Of a DNA stretch of 64,000 nucleotides, positions 50,511-63,100 are shown piece by piece. Position numbers and translations under genes: made by a program. Within the stretch, counting starts at the first letter, position 1; every line of letters starts with the position of its first letter. Below the pieces are notes generated by a model, which worked only from the letters and a program-made list of their open reading frames with translations, searched no databases and was not told where the DNA came from. The stretch is from Strix aluco (Eukaryota > Chordata > Aves > Strigiformes > Strigidae): NCBI RefSeq assembly GCF_031877795.1, contig NC_133933.1, positions 72,234,503 through 72,298,502 of the forward strand. Direction: 5' to 3'.

Positions 50511-53500
50511 GGACAAGAACCTCACTTCTGACCATTCCTCAGAAATCCTACTCCTGTAGGAAAGGCACAGAAAACTGCACATCTCTCAGAAATAAGGAGC
50601 TGACCTGACTAAAATGAGCCTGGATAACCACGGGTGCGAGTAGAGTAGACCCAGGAGAAGAAGGCGGTGGTTCCCCATCAGCCCTGCAGAGCTGTGGAAC
50701 AGGGTTCAGCAGTATTGCCCAAGCTCTGAAGAAGGTCAGATTCTTTCCTGGTGGATTTTTATTCTCCCGAGTTCTTTTTTTATTATGTATCCATTTCTAG
50801 CCTTCCCTCCTTCCCTCCTAAATGTTGTTTGTTTCAATCCCCTTAGACTTGCTATTAGCAAGTCTATGCAAACATGTAGAGAAGTTTAACTTCCTGGCTT
50901 TCCACAGCTGCAGACAGTTCTGTTTATGCTTTCTTCTAACAGCACCTCTGTCAGCTAGAAACTGGCCCTTCTTAGTACCAAGCAGTGCTCGGCAAAGAGA
51001 TTACACATGTAAAAGGCATGAGAACAGGGCTGAAAACCCCAGGCTAATGCTGAGTAAGAAAATCCCTTCTGCTTTGTGAGTCCTCCTTTCTGGGCAAAGC
51101 CCTGCTTCGGTAGTTGTCAGCTTTTGCTAGCTCTAATCAGCAAGCAGATTCCTCTGGTGCTTGCCCATCCTTCTCCAGAGACATCCCACCATACCTATAC
51201 TGCCTTCTCTTGATACTTTTCTCTCTGCTTACTTTTTGATACCTGTATATTTTCTTACTAGGATGCATCTTCTCTGTTTCAAGATATCTGGATCTGCCCT
51301 ACTTCTAAGAATCCTCCATCCCATGTTTTCTCTAAACTTTAATACGTGCATTAATCTCCAAAATGCAATTGCTAACCAGTTTCTAAAGCCTTTGCCTGAC
51401 TAGTTGGCATAGTGGATTAAGACAAAGTGTCAGAAATGCATAAATGCTTGATGCTCTATTGAAAAAGATGGTTCTTTTTCAAAATACTGAAGTATTTGCT
51501 AATGTTATCATAAATAAGGAGAGATTTGCTTTTTAAAAATATGTTACAAATATCCCCTCAAGTGCAGCAGTTTGCTATTTGTAAGTTTGTTTTCTCTATT
51601 AGTATTAATGGGTCTTTTTGTTTTCTCAAGTGCACCTTAGGTTAAATCTAAGTTAACCACAGAAAGGTCAAATTTTTTTTCCAAACTTTTCTGGAGCACA
51701 ATTAACTTAATATTTTAGCAGCTGGCATCTGCGGTAATTACTATTAGATTATATGTAAAGCCTGTTGGAATCTAATTGCTCTAATCTATGAACCAGGTAA
51801 TGAAGGTAAAAACTCCCACATTTTCCTAGACCTCATTAATGTATTTCCTTTGAAAACTATTAACTAATGATGGTACATTAAGGGTTTATCCATAAAATGA
51901 CAATGAATAATTAAAACCTTTGTCCAGGGACATTAAAGGACAGACTAGTGTTTAACTGCTCGATGTATTGATAATTGTTTCTTACTTTGCAGTGCAAGGA
52001 TCATGCAAGTTTGGGGAGAAAGAGCCACTCAAGCAGTGAAAGTGGCATGGGAAGACACAAATGACTTTCTTTTCCTTCATTTACTTGGTATCCAGCTAAT
52101 AATTGAGGAGGTGTGGAGGCCCCCAAGAAGCTAATGTTTCTCCTGCTGCCTGGAGCATGACTAGCACCACAAAGAGCCACGGAGGCTGTAGCCGCAGGGA
52201 TACCCATCAGCCACAGCTGCAGCCACAGGCTGCCTCCACTCCCTGGCACCATGATCCCGCCTTGGAAAGTGCTGGCTGGAGGGTCCCTGCTGGAAGGGTC
52301 CTGGCTCAGTGGCCACCAAGGCTGAGAGAGCTTCTTTCAGCCACTCTGGTGCTGGGGAAAAAGTCCAAAACTCACCCCTAACACCTGTGGAAAACCTTTG
52401 ACTGTTGTACATGTGTCAGAAAAGCTATCACTGCAATAGCTACATACAAAAAGTAGTATGTGAGCTCAACAGAGTGAAACTGTGCTCCAGCAGAAGAGTG
52501 AGTGGCACATGTCTTTCTCCTGAGCAAGGAATATGGGACAGAGTTACCAACTGAGGTGCTAGGTCTGTGAGGCAGACCTAAAATGGTGGCAAAGCGAAGC
52601 TGCTTGCTCTCATTTTGGATTATGAGTTTAAGGCTTGTGTTATTTTTAACTACGCTGTAGTGAAAGCTATAATCTGATAGGCAGTGGCCATCCCCTGCTC
52701 TCCACCACGGAAAGGGAGATCTAGCCATGCTTGTTTTCCAGGGGAAGTTTTCATAAGGATTGAGGATCCAAGTCAGCAGATTTCCTAAGAAACTTTAACC
52801 CCTGTCTGCCTGCAGGACACCTGTCCCACTTCTCCACAACCTCTGATCCCGAGACTTGGATCAGCACTTGGGTCTGAACACACCAGGCGTGGGAGTGCGA
52901 ACAGTGTGAGTTCATCTCTTCCTCAGTAATCAAATCTGACATATGACACACTGCAACAAGAAGCATTAGACATGAGGGAATGGAAAAGCAACCTGTGGCT
53001 ATGCAGACTATGTAATCACATAAATCGGTAGATAGATCAATGTTTTCTTGAAGTAAGTGAAATGAATCAAATAACAGAAATCTCTGTTGGTCATGTAAGA
53101 GCTGCTATGGAATAAGCTCATTTGCTTCAGGACTTTTCTCAGGACTGACTCCACGGTACCACATAAGGTCCTTACTCATTGCAAAGCAGCATTCTGAGGG
53201 AATCCATCTGTACTCAAGCTTTTAATCTGATAAGCCTGAAAGCTTCAAATTTGGTTGCAGCTGGTCTGCAAAATAACAGCTTCGGTGGGAAGGAGTTGGG
53301 GCATTGGTTTTGGATCAGAACTTCAAAGAAAAGTTTTGGATGATCATCTGCTAGACCATCAAGGACCCGAGTAATTAAATATCTGGTGGGATCCCTGTAC
53401 ATAGGGAAAAAACAGTCTGAAATAGAATATAATTTGCCTTTATTTAATTTTGTCTCCAGTAATGATACATTATTTATAAAATTAAAAAAAAAAAAATACT

Positions 53501-53513
53501 TTCTGTGAGGCAT
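50511..53513. other. Intergenic, no gene seen
   Basis: DNA between the LTR-like block and the LEG1 3' end. Open frames at 52,000-52,730 on both strands overlap one another and have no recognisable motif. No RNA gene was recognised. Confidence 0.45.
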
Positions 53514-53519
53514 TTTATT
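53514..53519 (-). terminator. LEG1 poly(A) signal
   Basis: AATAAA on the - strand, about 160 bases after the LEG1 stop codon, with AT-rich sequence downstream. The position gives a short 3' untranslated region. Another - strand AATAAA-like site follows at about 53,438. Confidence 0.55.
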
Positions 53520-53677
53520 TATACGGAAATGAGTTAGACAAATGAAATAATTAGGAAAATTAAGGATAAAAATATTGATTCAATATGAGAGAGATGCACA
53601 CATGGCTACTCAGGAAATCCTGCTGTAAGAAATTACCAAAGCCAGATTACCAGACCCATATCTGCTAAAACATTAAA

Positions 53678-53865
53678 TCAATCAATGTTGGAACTGCTTT
53701 TTCTCAAGAAACGGGGCACTGTCAAATCCGCTCCTTTCAAATCATTATATATTTCCACCGGGTCAAACTTCTTGCTGGAAGCCAAGTATTCAATCAGTTT
53801 TCGGCCCATTTTTCTTCCTGCTTCAGTAGACATTACCTTTTGCCAGAGTTTCAGCAGCAGTCCTC
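53678..53865 (-). CDS. LEG1: LEG1, terminal coding exon
   Basis: Read on the - strand, this exon follows the acceptor GTTTCTTTCCAAG and enters in phase 1, completing a glycine codon from the previous exon. It encodes GLLLKLWQKVMSTEAGRKMG, RKLIEYLASSKKFDPVEIYN and finally FLRKSSSNID before TGA at 53,678-53,680. It forms the C-terminus of the LEG1/DUF781 domain. The longer open frame that extends right of the acceptor is intron read-through. LEG1 proteins are secreted; the family includes zebrafish liver-enriched gene 1 and the monotreme lactation protein. Confidence 0.85.
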
Positions 53866-55332
53866 CTTGGAAAGAAACACAACATGACATAGTCAAATTA
53901 ACATGGAGTCCATGTAGCTCATGGCACACAAGAGATGAAGCACACATCTGGCAACAAACACCCATCACTCTCCTGTGGACAGTGAAATGTAGACAAAGCT
54001 GGAGTGTGCCAATGGGGTAATAATTGCCTACAGCTGTGTAGGGAGATGCAGGCCATTCATTCAGCTCAGAATCCTTCGTACTGATAGACAACTGGGCTTG
54101 TTCCCTTGTCACCAGGGTTGCAAGTCAAAATGATTTAAGACACATGTTAAGGTCTTGTTCTGCAATTGCATATAGCTTCATGGCTTATGAAGCAGTGGCC
54201 TGGTAGTTATAATTATACACATCTTTGTTTTTACTCTAAAGCAACCAAGAATTTGCACTTCTGCCAGCTGAGGCCTCAAGCTAAAGAAGAAAATGATCCT
54301 GATATTTTAATCCAGGCAATAAGCAGTGGCTCTCTAGGAAGTGTGCCTGACCAGTCCAGCATTAGCACCAGTTTGCAGGATAGTCATTGCCTGCTCCCCA
54401 CTCCTCTCACTGATGATCTTTATGGTGGACAAAGGGTCCACAGAGGAAATTTTAGGGTAAAAAAAATTTACTAGAAAACCAAGAGGAGTTTATTCTCCTG
54501 CAAAACATCCGTTTGTATTAAATTGTCAACAGTTTACAATTGACTTTGCACAGTATTGTACAAGGAAGGTGAGGAGTTTAGAGGAGAAGGCAGCAAATGG
54601 TCCTCTTGCCTAGGTGGACCACAGGAGGACCACACAAAACGTGAGGACAGCAGGAAAGATCTCGAATAACAAGGCATCTGCTGTTCTGCCTTTGGATATT
54701 GGTGAGGGGCAGAGCATAAAAGTAAAGCTTCTGACTGTTCATGAGTTGAGAATTTTTAGAGGTAGCACAGCACTCTCTCAATACAGGTCCCTGCTGGACT
54801 GGCAGAGGCAGCTAGAGGTAAATAAAGAGTAATCAACCTCTGAATCAAGAAATCAAATCTCATGCTGAGTTGGACAGGATCCTGTCCTAAGAGGTACTGA
54901 GACCCTCTATCTGCTATTGAAGTTTGCAGCACCGGAAGAGGAATCTACATCTCACAGGATGTATTTAAAAGTTTGAGGGATTCGACTCTACAAAAACAGT
55001 ATGTCACATTTTGTCATCTGAGTTTTGCAGCAATAAGATCTAGTGTTTCAGGTCCCCACTGAGGCTGTGGATCCAGACCCAAGTCAAACTTAGTTTAAAG
55101 CTCCTTTTCTGATCAACAAGTCAGTCACCAGTTTGAGTTAGCTGGCATTTAACTCTCAGCTGAATGCAAAACCCATCCCTTCAAAGCAGAGTCAGGGAAA
55201 TCTCCCACATGCAAAGCAAGGGATTTCAGCTATGGACTTCATTATGGCTGCAACTGCATGAAGCTTCTTCATCCCTCTTTCCTTCCCTCTACCATGTTCA
55301 GCATCCATACCTCTTTTCCTTTCTCCCTCCAG

Positions 55333-55429
55333 GGCTGCCCTCATCTGCTCTGTTGCCCTGGTGCTCTACTCCCTCCTTGCTGCCCTGCTGGTTGTGCTTT
55401 TCCTTGCTGTGTCCCCTCCCCTCCTGGAG
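55333..55429 (+). other. Exon-like hydrophobic reading frame, unproven
   Basis: On the strand opposite LEG1, inside its last intron, 97 bases are bounded by a strong acceptor (CTTTCTCCCTCCAG) and a good donor (GGAG|GTAGGT). One frame encodes a membrane-like run, ALICSVALVLYSLLAALLVV followed by LFLAV, and stays open past the donor to a stop near 55,533. There is no ATG upstream in this frame before a stop, and the pyrimidine-rich composition leaves the other frames open too. No homology was recognised. It may be chance. Confidence 0.2.
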
Positions 55430-56397
55430 GTAGGTCAAGAAACCCTGAACTATGGCATAGACTACCAGGCGTGGGATAGAGCTGTTAAGATTCTTATTCA
55501 GACTTCGAGGAATAATGCTATGTCGAAGGTGTGAGGGAAGCACTCTGTGATGTGAGGATGCTCTTCTGTAACACAGAATATCTTCATCACACATCTTTTT
55601 CAGCTACAAATACAACTAGTGAGAGAATTTTCACTGAAATCTATGGACAGGAGAAGAGGATCGCAAAACAAATGCCATAGCTCTGGATACTAGTTTTTCA
55701 GTGTATTTTTAATACTGTATTTTCATTTAAAAATTCTAAGTAACGTTCCTTCACAAAGGACAAATAAAAACATCCAACACAGCAATATCTACGAATGAAC
55801 CTCAGAAGAGTGTAATTCTGACTGTCACCGCTGGATGGTGATGCACAACTTATTTTAGTGAACGTGATGAAGCCAGCATTGTCTGAGAATACAGTTTTGC
55901 TGGGACAGATGATATTCTCTGTTAAAACAAGGATTGAGACAAAACGAAAAAACAAAACTAGAATACTTGTGGACACACAGACTGTTGTTCATGATCATTT
56001 GCCCATTTTTTTGTAATGACCTCAACTGATCTAACAACTTCGCAGAATCATGGAACTTCATTTACAGCTTTAATGGTTCCAGGTTTAACTGGTGAAACAC
56101 AGACTATTGTCTGTGTTTTTAAAGTTCCTGCGAAAACTGGAGCGAAAAAAGTAAGATCATCTGCTCCAACAAACAATGCATTCATCTCATGTGAAATCCT
56201 CACTGCATATCATCAGTGTTATCCCATCGCTGCATTTGATCTCTGGTGTGTTGTTTACTTATGGTTGTATTTTTAGCTGTACTGTTTTACCATTAGTCTC
56301 TAGGAAGTGTTTATACTATTTTATACCAAAAATCACTGTGCTCATATGGAGAAAGGTATAGAAAAAGAGAATAAGACATTGTAGGTCAGGCTCCTAC

Positions 56398-56636
56398 CTG
56401 TTAATTGATTAGCTTTGTGAAGCGCTCTCATTGAAAGCAGGACTCTGTTTTGCTGTGGACTGAAGTCACTAATGGATGGGAGGACATCTCCTTCCACGAG
56501 CATCCTCTGGGGCAGGAAAGCTTGGAAGTTATTTGTGGTCAGTAAATCTGTAGAGAAGTGTGTGGCTGCAATGAAATCTACAGCATCAGCCCAGGCTTCA
56601 CCAAAATTTGCTTCTGGATCAGAGAGATATTTTAAA
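56398..56636 (-). CDS. LEG1: LEG1 internal exon (EANFGEAW segment)
   Basis: The - strand acceptor is TTAATCTCTTTCAG and the donor is AACAG|GTAGGA. The exon is 239 bases long, taking two bases of its first codon from the previous exon and leaving one base for the next. It encodes LKYLSDPEANFGEAW, AVDFIAATHF, then PQRMLVEGDVLPSISDFSPQ and NRVLLSMRALHKANQL. Human LEG1 as I remember it has a collinear segment (EAHFERSW, VDHLAA, PPRILL, ISDF), which is the main basis for the family call. Phases agree exactly with both neighbours. Confidence 0.9.
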
Positions 56637-57083
56637 CTGAAAGAGATTAAAATAAAAGTGTAACTGATAATTGAAATCCCCTGTAGAACATGTTAGTCAA
56701 TCATTTATCCCAAATGTGTTTTGTTCAGTGTAAAAACCTGAGTGGTCTCTGCCAGTGACTTAAAACTTCCTTCAGCACTTCACACCTAATTTCTCCTGTC
56801 ATCACTGCCTCTGCCCAGACTAAACACAGCTCCTGACTCAGGCGCTGGCTCCCAGAAAGGAATCAGCATCTCATTTTAAGCCCACAGCTTGCCCACCCAT
56901 TGCAGCCTGGGCAGTGATCTCTTTCTGGTCATCCCATGTTCCAAGAGAGCAGAAGGAAGAGCAGAGACTAAAAAGTAGAGGCCTAAAGTAAGAAAGCTCA
57001 TGCAGGCTTTGTTGGGATACTATCCTTCCAAAAAGGCATGCAGGTGGGAAGATCCTCCTTGGCCACCTCTCTCATCCCCATAC

Positions 57084-57214
57084 CTGTCCTGGAACTTGGG
57101 CAGCGCGTAAGCAATGGAGGCGACGTGTGCCCTCCACATGAGGTGAAGGGCATGATCCAGTTTGAAGGAGGAGGTTGCAGGGTTCATAGCTTTGTGTTCT
57201 GTAGATAACAGATA
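57084..57214 (-). CDS. LEG1: LEG1 internal exon (HALHLMWRAH segment)
   Basis: The - strand acceptor is CTCCCTGTTGCTGCAG and the donor is GACAG|GTATGG. The exon has 131 bases, starting in phase 0 and ending with two bases of a codon. It encodes YLLSTEHKAMNPATSSF, LDHALHLMWRAHVASIAYAL and PKFQD. The match to human LEG1 is in YL..., LKYLWAAHTSTLA and SFED. It joins the exon at 56,636 through a split serine codon. Confidence 0.88.
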
Positions 57215-57829
57215 CTGCAGCAACAGGGAGGAAAAAAAGACAGAGAAACAGGGGGGAGGTTTAAACCCAATGGATTTTTTAGACTTATGCACATACCTCA
57301 CAAAATAGTAAGCTTGTAAGCTAAGGGAAATAGCTTTTGAGTAATTAGAATGTGCTGCTTTGCAAGTAACTATAATGTCTGATATAGGGACAAAAAGATG
57401 ATTAATATAGATGTATAAAGTGAATACATATCCCCACTGAAATTAACAGGAGTTGCAGTTCTTTGACTTCAACAGAACGAGGGTTTTATCCACATAATTT
57501 AGGTATTCTGCTACAATAATTCAGTGGACTTTAGTATCTGAGTGCCATGGAAACTTCTGTGCTGAAATATTGGATTCCCTGAAAACCTGTTTATACTCTT
57601 TCAGCTACAACATTCTGAAGATTTTCAGAAAGTAAGAAAATTATCCTTAATGGTTATTATCATGGCTATCTGAGGAGTAGCTCTTTTATAATAACTTCTG
57701 AAACATACTGCTTAGGAAAAATAATCTTAAGAAAACAAATGCAGTCTTGCTCCTAAAACCTCTACCCTCACCCACAGTTGCCAAGAGGGACTTATGGTTT
57801 ATATTTTCTGATCATTATCAATTATTTGA

Positions 57830-59404
57830 TTGTCTCACTGTAGGAGAAGATCAGGTTCAAGACCATCTAAGGAACTTAAAGGTGCAGAAGTCCATGGGAC
57901 CTGATGAGATGCAGCCAAGGGTCCTGAAGGAACTGGTGGATGAAGTGGCTCAGCCACTATCCATCATATTTGAGAAACTGTGGCAGTCTGATGAAGTTCC
58001 CGCTGACTGGAAAAGGGGAAACATAACCCCCATTTTTAAAAAGGGAAATAGAGAACACCCAGGGAACTACAGGCCAGTCAGTCTCATCTCTGTGCCCAAC
58101 AAGATCATGGAGCGAACCCTCCTGGAAAGTATGCCAGGGGACATGGAAAATAAGGAGGTGATCGGTGACAGCCAGCATGGCTTCACTAAGGGCAAATAGT
58201 GCCTGACAAATTTGGCGGTCTTCTAAGACAGGGTTACAGTACTGGTGGACAAGGGAAGAGCAACTGATGTCATCTCCCTGCATTTGTGCAAAGCATTTGA
58301 CACTGTCCCACATGACAACCTTATCTCTAAATTGGAGAGACATGGATTTGATGGATGGACCACTCAGTGCATAAGGAATTGGCTGGATGGTCGCACTCAA
58401 AACATTGTGGTCAACGGCCTGATGTCCAAGTGGAGAGCACTGACAAGTGGTATTCCTCAGGGGTCAGTGCTGAGACCGGCGCTGTTTAACATGTTGGAGA
58501 CATCGACAGTGGGATTGAGTGCACCCTCAGCAACGACACCAAACTGTGTGGTGCAGTCGACATGCTGGAGGGAAGGGAGGGACCTTAACAGGCTTGAGAG
58601 GTGGGCCCAGTCAAACCTCATGAAGTTCAACAAGGCCAAGTGCAAGGTCCTGCACATGGGTCAGGGCAATCCCAAGCACAAATACAGGCTGGGAGATGTG
58701 TGGATTGAGAGCAGCCCTGCGGAGAAGGACTTGGGGGTATTAGTGGATGGAAAACTCAGTATAAGCCTGCAATGTGTGCTCGCAGCCCAGAAATCCAACC
58801 ATATCCTGGGCTGCATCAAGAGAAGTGTGGCCAGCAAGTCAAGAGAGGTGATTCTCCCCCTCTAGTCTGCTCTCATGGGACACCACCTGGTGTAATGTGT
58901 CCAGTTCTGAGGCCCCTAACATAAGAAAAACATGGACCTGCTCGAGCGGATCCAGAGGAAGGCCATGAAAATGATCAGGAGGCTGGAGCACCTCCCTGAT
59001 GAGGACAGGCTGAGAGAGTTGGGGTTGTTCAGCCTGGAGAAGAGAAGGCACCGGAGAGACCTTAGAGTGGCCTTCCAGTACTTCAAGGGGGCTTACAGGA
59101 AAGATGGGGAGGGACTCTTTATCAGGGAGTGTAGTACTAGGATGAGGTTTTAAACTGAAAGAGGGTAGATTTAGATTAGATATAAGGAAGAAATTCTTTG
59201 CTGTGAGGGTGGTGAGACACTGGAACAGGTTGCCCAGAGAAGCTGTGGCTGCCCCCTCCATGGAAGTGTTCAAGGCCAGGTTGGATGAGGCTTTGAGCAG
59301 CCTGGTCTAGTGGAAGAAGGTGTCCCTTCCCATGGCAGGGAGGTTGGAACTAGATGATCTTTAAGGTGCCTTCCAACCCAAACCATTCTATGCTTCTATG
59401 ATTT
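57830..59404 (+). mobile_element. CR1 retrotransposon with broken reverse transcriptase
   Basis: A 5'-truncated CR1 of about 1.57 kb in a LEG1 intron, antisense to the gene. It starts inside ORF2 ([17 protein letters not shown]) and shows reverse-transcriptase blocks: [37 protein letters not shown], then [35 protein letters not shown] text and the 3' untranslated region, ending CCATTCTATGCTTCTATGATTT. Stops (TAG at 58,198) and frame shifts interrupt it. A small deletion near 58,534 removes most of the codons for the catalytic FADD motif. ORF1 and the endonuclease domain are absent, so the copy is dead. Confidence 0.93.
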
Positions 59405-59998
59405 GACTACCAACAAAAATGTTGATTATAGAAGTTTATCTATAAAAATAATCTAAGAAGTAAGTAATATTGTCATCTTTGGGATTAGGGAACAGCTGAA
59501 TGAGGAGGAAAGAGACTATCTACTTGCATAAAAAAGTGTCCTTCTGAATGAAGTTTCAGCATTTTCAGTTTTTTAGATGTTTAAATGAATAAATGAACCT
59601 TATAAAACCAATGCAAGGCCATTTCTCAAGGGTAATGTTCTATTTCACATGTTTATTTTGCATTGCTAACATAAGCCGTATGGGAAGAATACAAATATAA
59701 CTTAACAAAAGAGTCTCTTGGGACAGGCTAGAAAATAGAGAATTATCTTAAAGGAAGGAAAAAATCCATAACCTGTAAAAATCCTGGCCTTCTTATCTCT
59801 GACTCACTATGTTGTGCTTTTCATTTTTCCTGCTTGTTACTTTTACATCAAGCTGTTATTGAAAGCAAGCCAAGATCTCTGAATCTTACAAATAACAGTA
59901 ATAATATTTTTTTTATTTTTAGAGGTAATACTTTTTAAAGGTAATATTCTGGTATTATTTCCTACAAACTATGAAAAAAAAAAAGTAAAATTATTTAC

Positions 59999-60183
59999 TT
60001 CAAAATAGGCCTTCCAGTCATCCATTAGCTTGGGAATCCGAGACCAGCAGTCGGCAACACTATAGCAGAAATCAGCTCTTCTCTCCTCTGGGGGCAATAT
60101 TTCTATCTCGTACTGCAGCTGCCCAAAGAGGCCAGCCTCCACTGCCCCCAGAAAGGGTATGACAGCCAGGTAGTAATTCATAC
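59999..60183 (-). CDS. LEG1: LEG1 internal exon (FCY...C segment), most upstream exon in window
   Basis: The - strand acceptor is AATTACTGTTACAG and the donor is TTTGAA|GTAAAT. The exon has 185 bases, taking one base from the missing upstream exon and ending in phase 0. It encodes MNYYLAVIPFLGAVEAGLFG, EIEILPPEERRADFCYSVAD and CWSRIPKLMDDWKAYFE. Human LEG1 has a collinear LNYFLSSLPFLAAVDSG and FCYDVSSC, so the two cysteines, likely disulphide-bonded in the secreted protein, are kept. The ATG near the exon start is an internal methionine and not the start codon. The signal peptide and the WGLPLQ-type exon must lie right of the window. Confidence 0.9.
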
Positions 60184-63100
60184 CTGTAACAGTAATTAAA
60201 AAGGAGGACCACAAGCAAGTGAAAAATTCCCACATAGAGAAATGAACACTCTCTCATACTAAATGCAATCATTTCAAATTGTCACTGATACAGCTGTGTT
60301 CAGCAGTGGGATACATGTACTGAAATGCACTGATGATGATATCTGCATTGATTTAGGTATGATTTGTAATATTTGTAATATTCATTTTTATATTGTCCTT
60401 TAATACCCTTGCATGAGCTGGCATAGTGCTATACTTTGCAGAAAAGTACAAAGAGCTGAAAAAATTTAGATCTTTATAGGTTGTCATGGACAGGACATCA
60501 AAAGTCTCTCAAATATTACTTGTGAGCTAAGTACAGAAAGACTAAGGGGTACTCCATGAATATTGTTTTAATTTTAAAAAACCCTGTTCTATGCATCCTA
60601 GGCATATAAGAAAGGAAAAGGCAAACACTGCTGATATTTTACTGGAAAATAATAATTTTGCTTTTTAAAAAGATTTCACTTACTGAAGATTTTTTGGAAA
60701 TTACCTCTGTTTGTTTGTTTTGGTTTATTTTATGTTGACAGCTTCCTTTGGTCTGATTCATAAATTGAAGCAGTCAGACCCAGCATGTAGGAAACCCAGG
60801 TTCAGTTCTCACTTGTGCTGAACCTCAGCTCCAGTGAGAGTGAGTGCCCATAGGGCTATTTGATATTCCTCATTTGAAAGGAGGATTTTAAATTCTCCTT
60901 TTAATTGTGTTCTCTTTGTAGAAATAAAATTTAATAACTTCCAGTCAAGAAGAGCCTGGAGACCAGCTGTTCTCCCTCTTGGGTGGGTAGTCCTGACACG
61001 TTGTGCTGAGAAGTCATTTGCTCGTGCTTGGTCTCAGGGCCAAGCACTGCCTAGGTATTTTGTACACAGTCTCAGCAGCAAGGACTAAAATCATCAAAAC
61101 CTGACCACCTACCACACACCCCTGTCCTACTCATGGGAAACCATTGTTCCACCTCCTGTATGTGGGCCTGACTGGGAATTCAGGAGGAAATGTATGGGCA
61201 GTCAGAAAAGTAAAGGAAAAGTCTCCCCTGATGAGAAGACAGTGTCGCACTGGGAGTCATTGCTAAGCTGGACCTTGTTCCTTGTTCACTATTTTCATGA
61301 GAAGTGTTGAAAATTGGATTTCACATTAGAAAGTACGTACATTCTTTTAAGTGGGCTTGTATATATTACATATTTGTACCTGCTTTGGTGGCTTGTAGGG
61401 CAGAAAACAGTACAGGAAAGGACTATACTGAATATTATTCTAGGCAAAAAGGGCTGAAGTTCTTAAGCAGGGAGTGTCTCATACACCTTGGGGTGCATTA
61501 AATGTGAGTGTCTGGTTTAAGATCATTCCTGGCTTCATATGACTACTCATGCCAGAGAGAGCTGCCCTGAAGGCCACCGAAACCACTTACATCCTCAGAA
61601 CAGTAAAAGATATTTCTGTGCAGTCTGAAAGACTTTTTTCTTGTTCCTGCTACAATAGGGTAAATCAAAGCTGAGTTTATACATATTTGGAGGCAACAAA
61701 ATTGTTATCAAGCAAATGTGCAGTGTTTAGAAGTAAGCGAAGAGTAGGAATGCAAACACTGAGAAAGTAAAGGTGGTGGTTTCTATTCCAGGAAGGTCCC
61801 CTGCTTGCACAGGGCTATGCGTTGACCCTTGATGCTTGTCACTGCATGGGACACCTTCCCACTGAGCATTTAGTGCTAGCCACCCACAGAGATGGGAAAC
61901 TGAAGTTGGAGTGAGTATCACAGTGAGCTTTGATTTTACTTTAAATTTACATTTTAAATTTACTCTGTGCTTATGCCTTTGTTCACTTGAAGATATATAC
62001 ATTTAATTGCTTGCTCACAGGCAGAAGCTTCATTCAAAGGGCCTCTAGTACTCATGTGGCAAGGAAGGGACAGAGCTGTGTGCTAAAAACCTGCCAGCAG
62101 GTCTGATGGGAAGGGGTACTTGTGACAGGACATCAGGAAAGATGAGGGAGCAAGGGACAGAACTGATGAAGGGAAAAAGTGCTACAAGGAAAAGAACATG
62201 AGACTTTCCCATCCCTAAGAAGGGAAAGAATGTTTAAACTGGAGGACTTACAAGCCCTTTTACCTCCTTAAAAAGAAAATATTTCCATCATTTTATTGCC
62301 TTCAGATATAAGTAGTGATTGTAATCTATAGGTTGGTCTTGTCTTTCTTCCTTCCACCCTATCTGTCAATTTCATTTCTTTAAAAATAGAAGATAAACTT
62401 TCTAAGAGTCAGAGTTCCAGTTTCAGAGAAAACTACCTAAAAATATTGACTTTGACTCAGAATAGAGATAAAGGGAATCTTTTCTTTTTAAATAACATGT
62501 TCATTCAGGTTTTGAAAAATGGAAGCAAAATCACCATTTGGGGGATTCTATTTGGATATATTCAATTTGTGTAGGCAAATTAATTAAATATTTTTTGATT
62601 AATCAAATTAGAAAATTTAATGGTTATTTAATTTTTTTCATGGGCTTAGAAAAAAATCAGTCTTGTAAAATGAACACTGCAGAAATCCAGGTATGCATTG
62701 TTGTTTGAGGAAACTGTTTCTATATAGACACTGGATGTAAAAATACCAGAGGGGAATAGGCAACACATGTTCTTGAACTTGAGATAGGGAGAATTGTAGT
62801 ATGGGTGCTTTTTCTATTGATGATACAAATCTTATTCACTGGGCTGTCCTGTGCAACAATAAATGTATACCCTTGAGTTGCATGTGGCATTCCAGATTCT
62901 CTCCTTTCCTCTTCTGCAAAGCTCTTAGACAGAAGTGGAAATAATGTTTTATCCTTTCTATGTAAAAACATGGTTATAGGATCTTGTCTCACACACAATT
63001 ATTTCTTTCAGATCCTGACAGTGGACCTACCCTTATGTCCCACAGGAGGATAAGGTGCTCTGCCACATCTATCAGGAGTGATGCCAACAGCACATATGGC

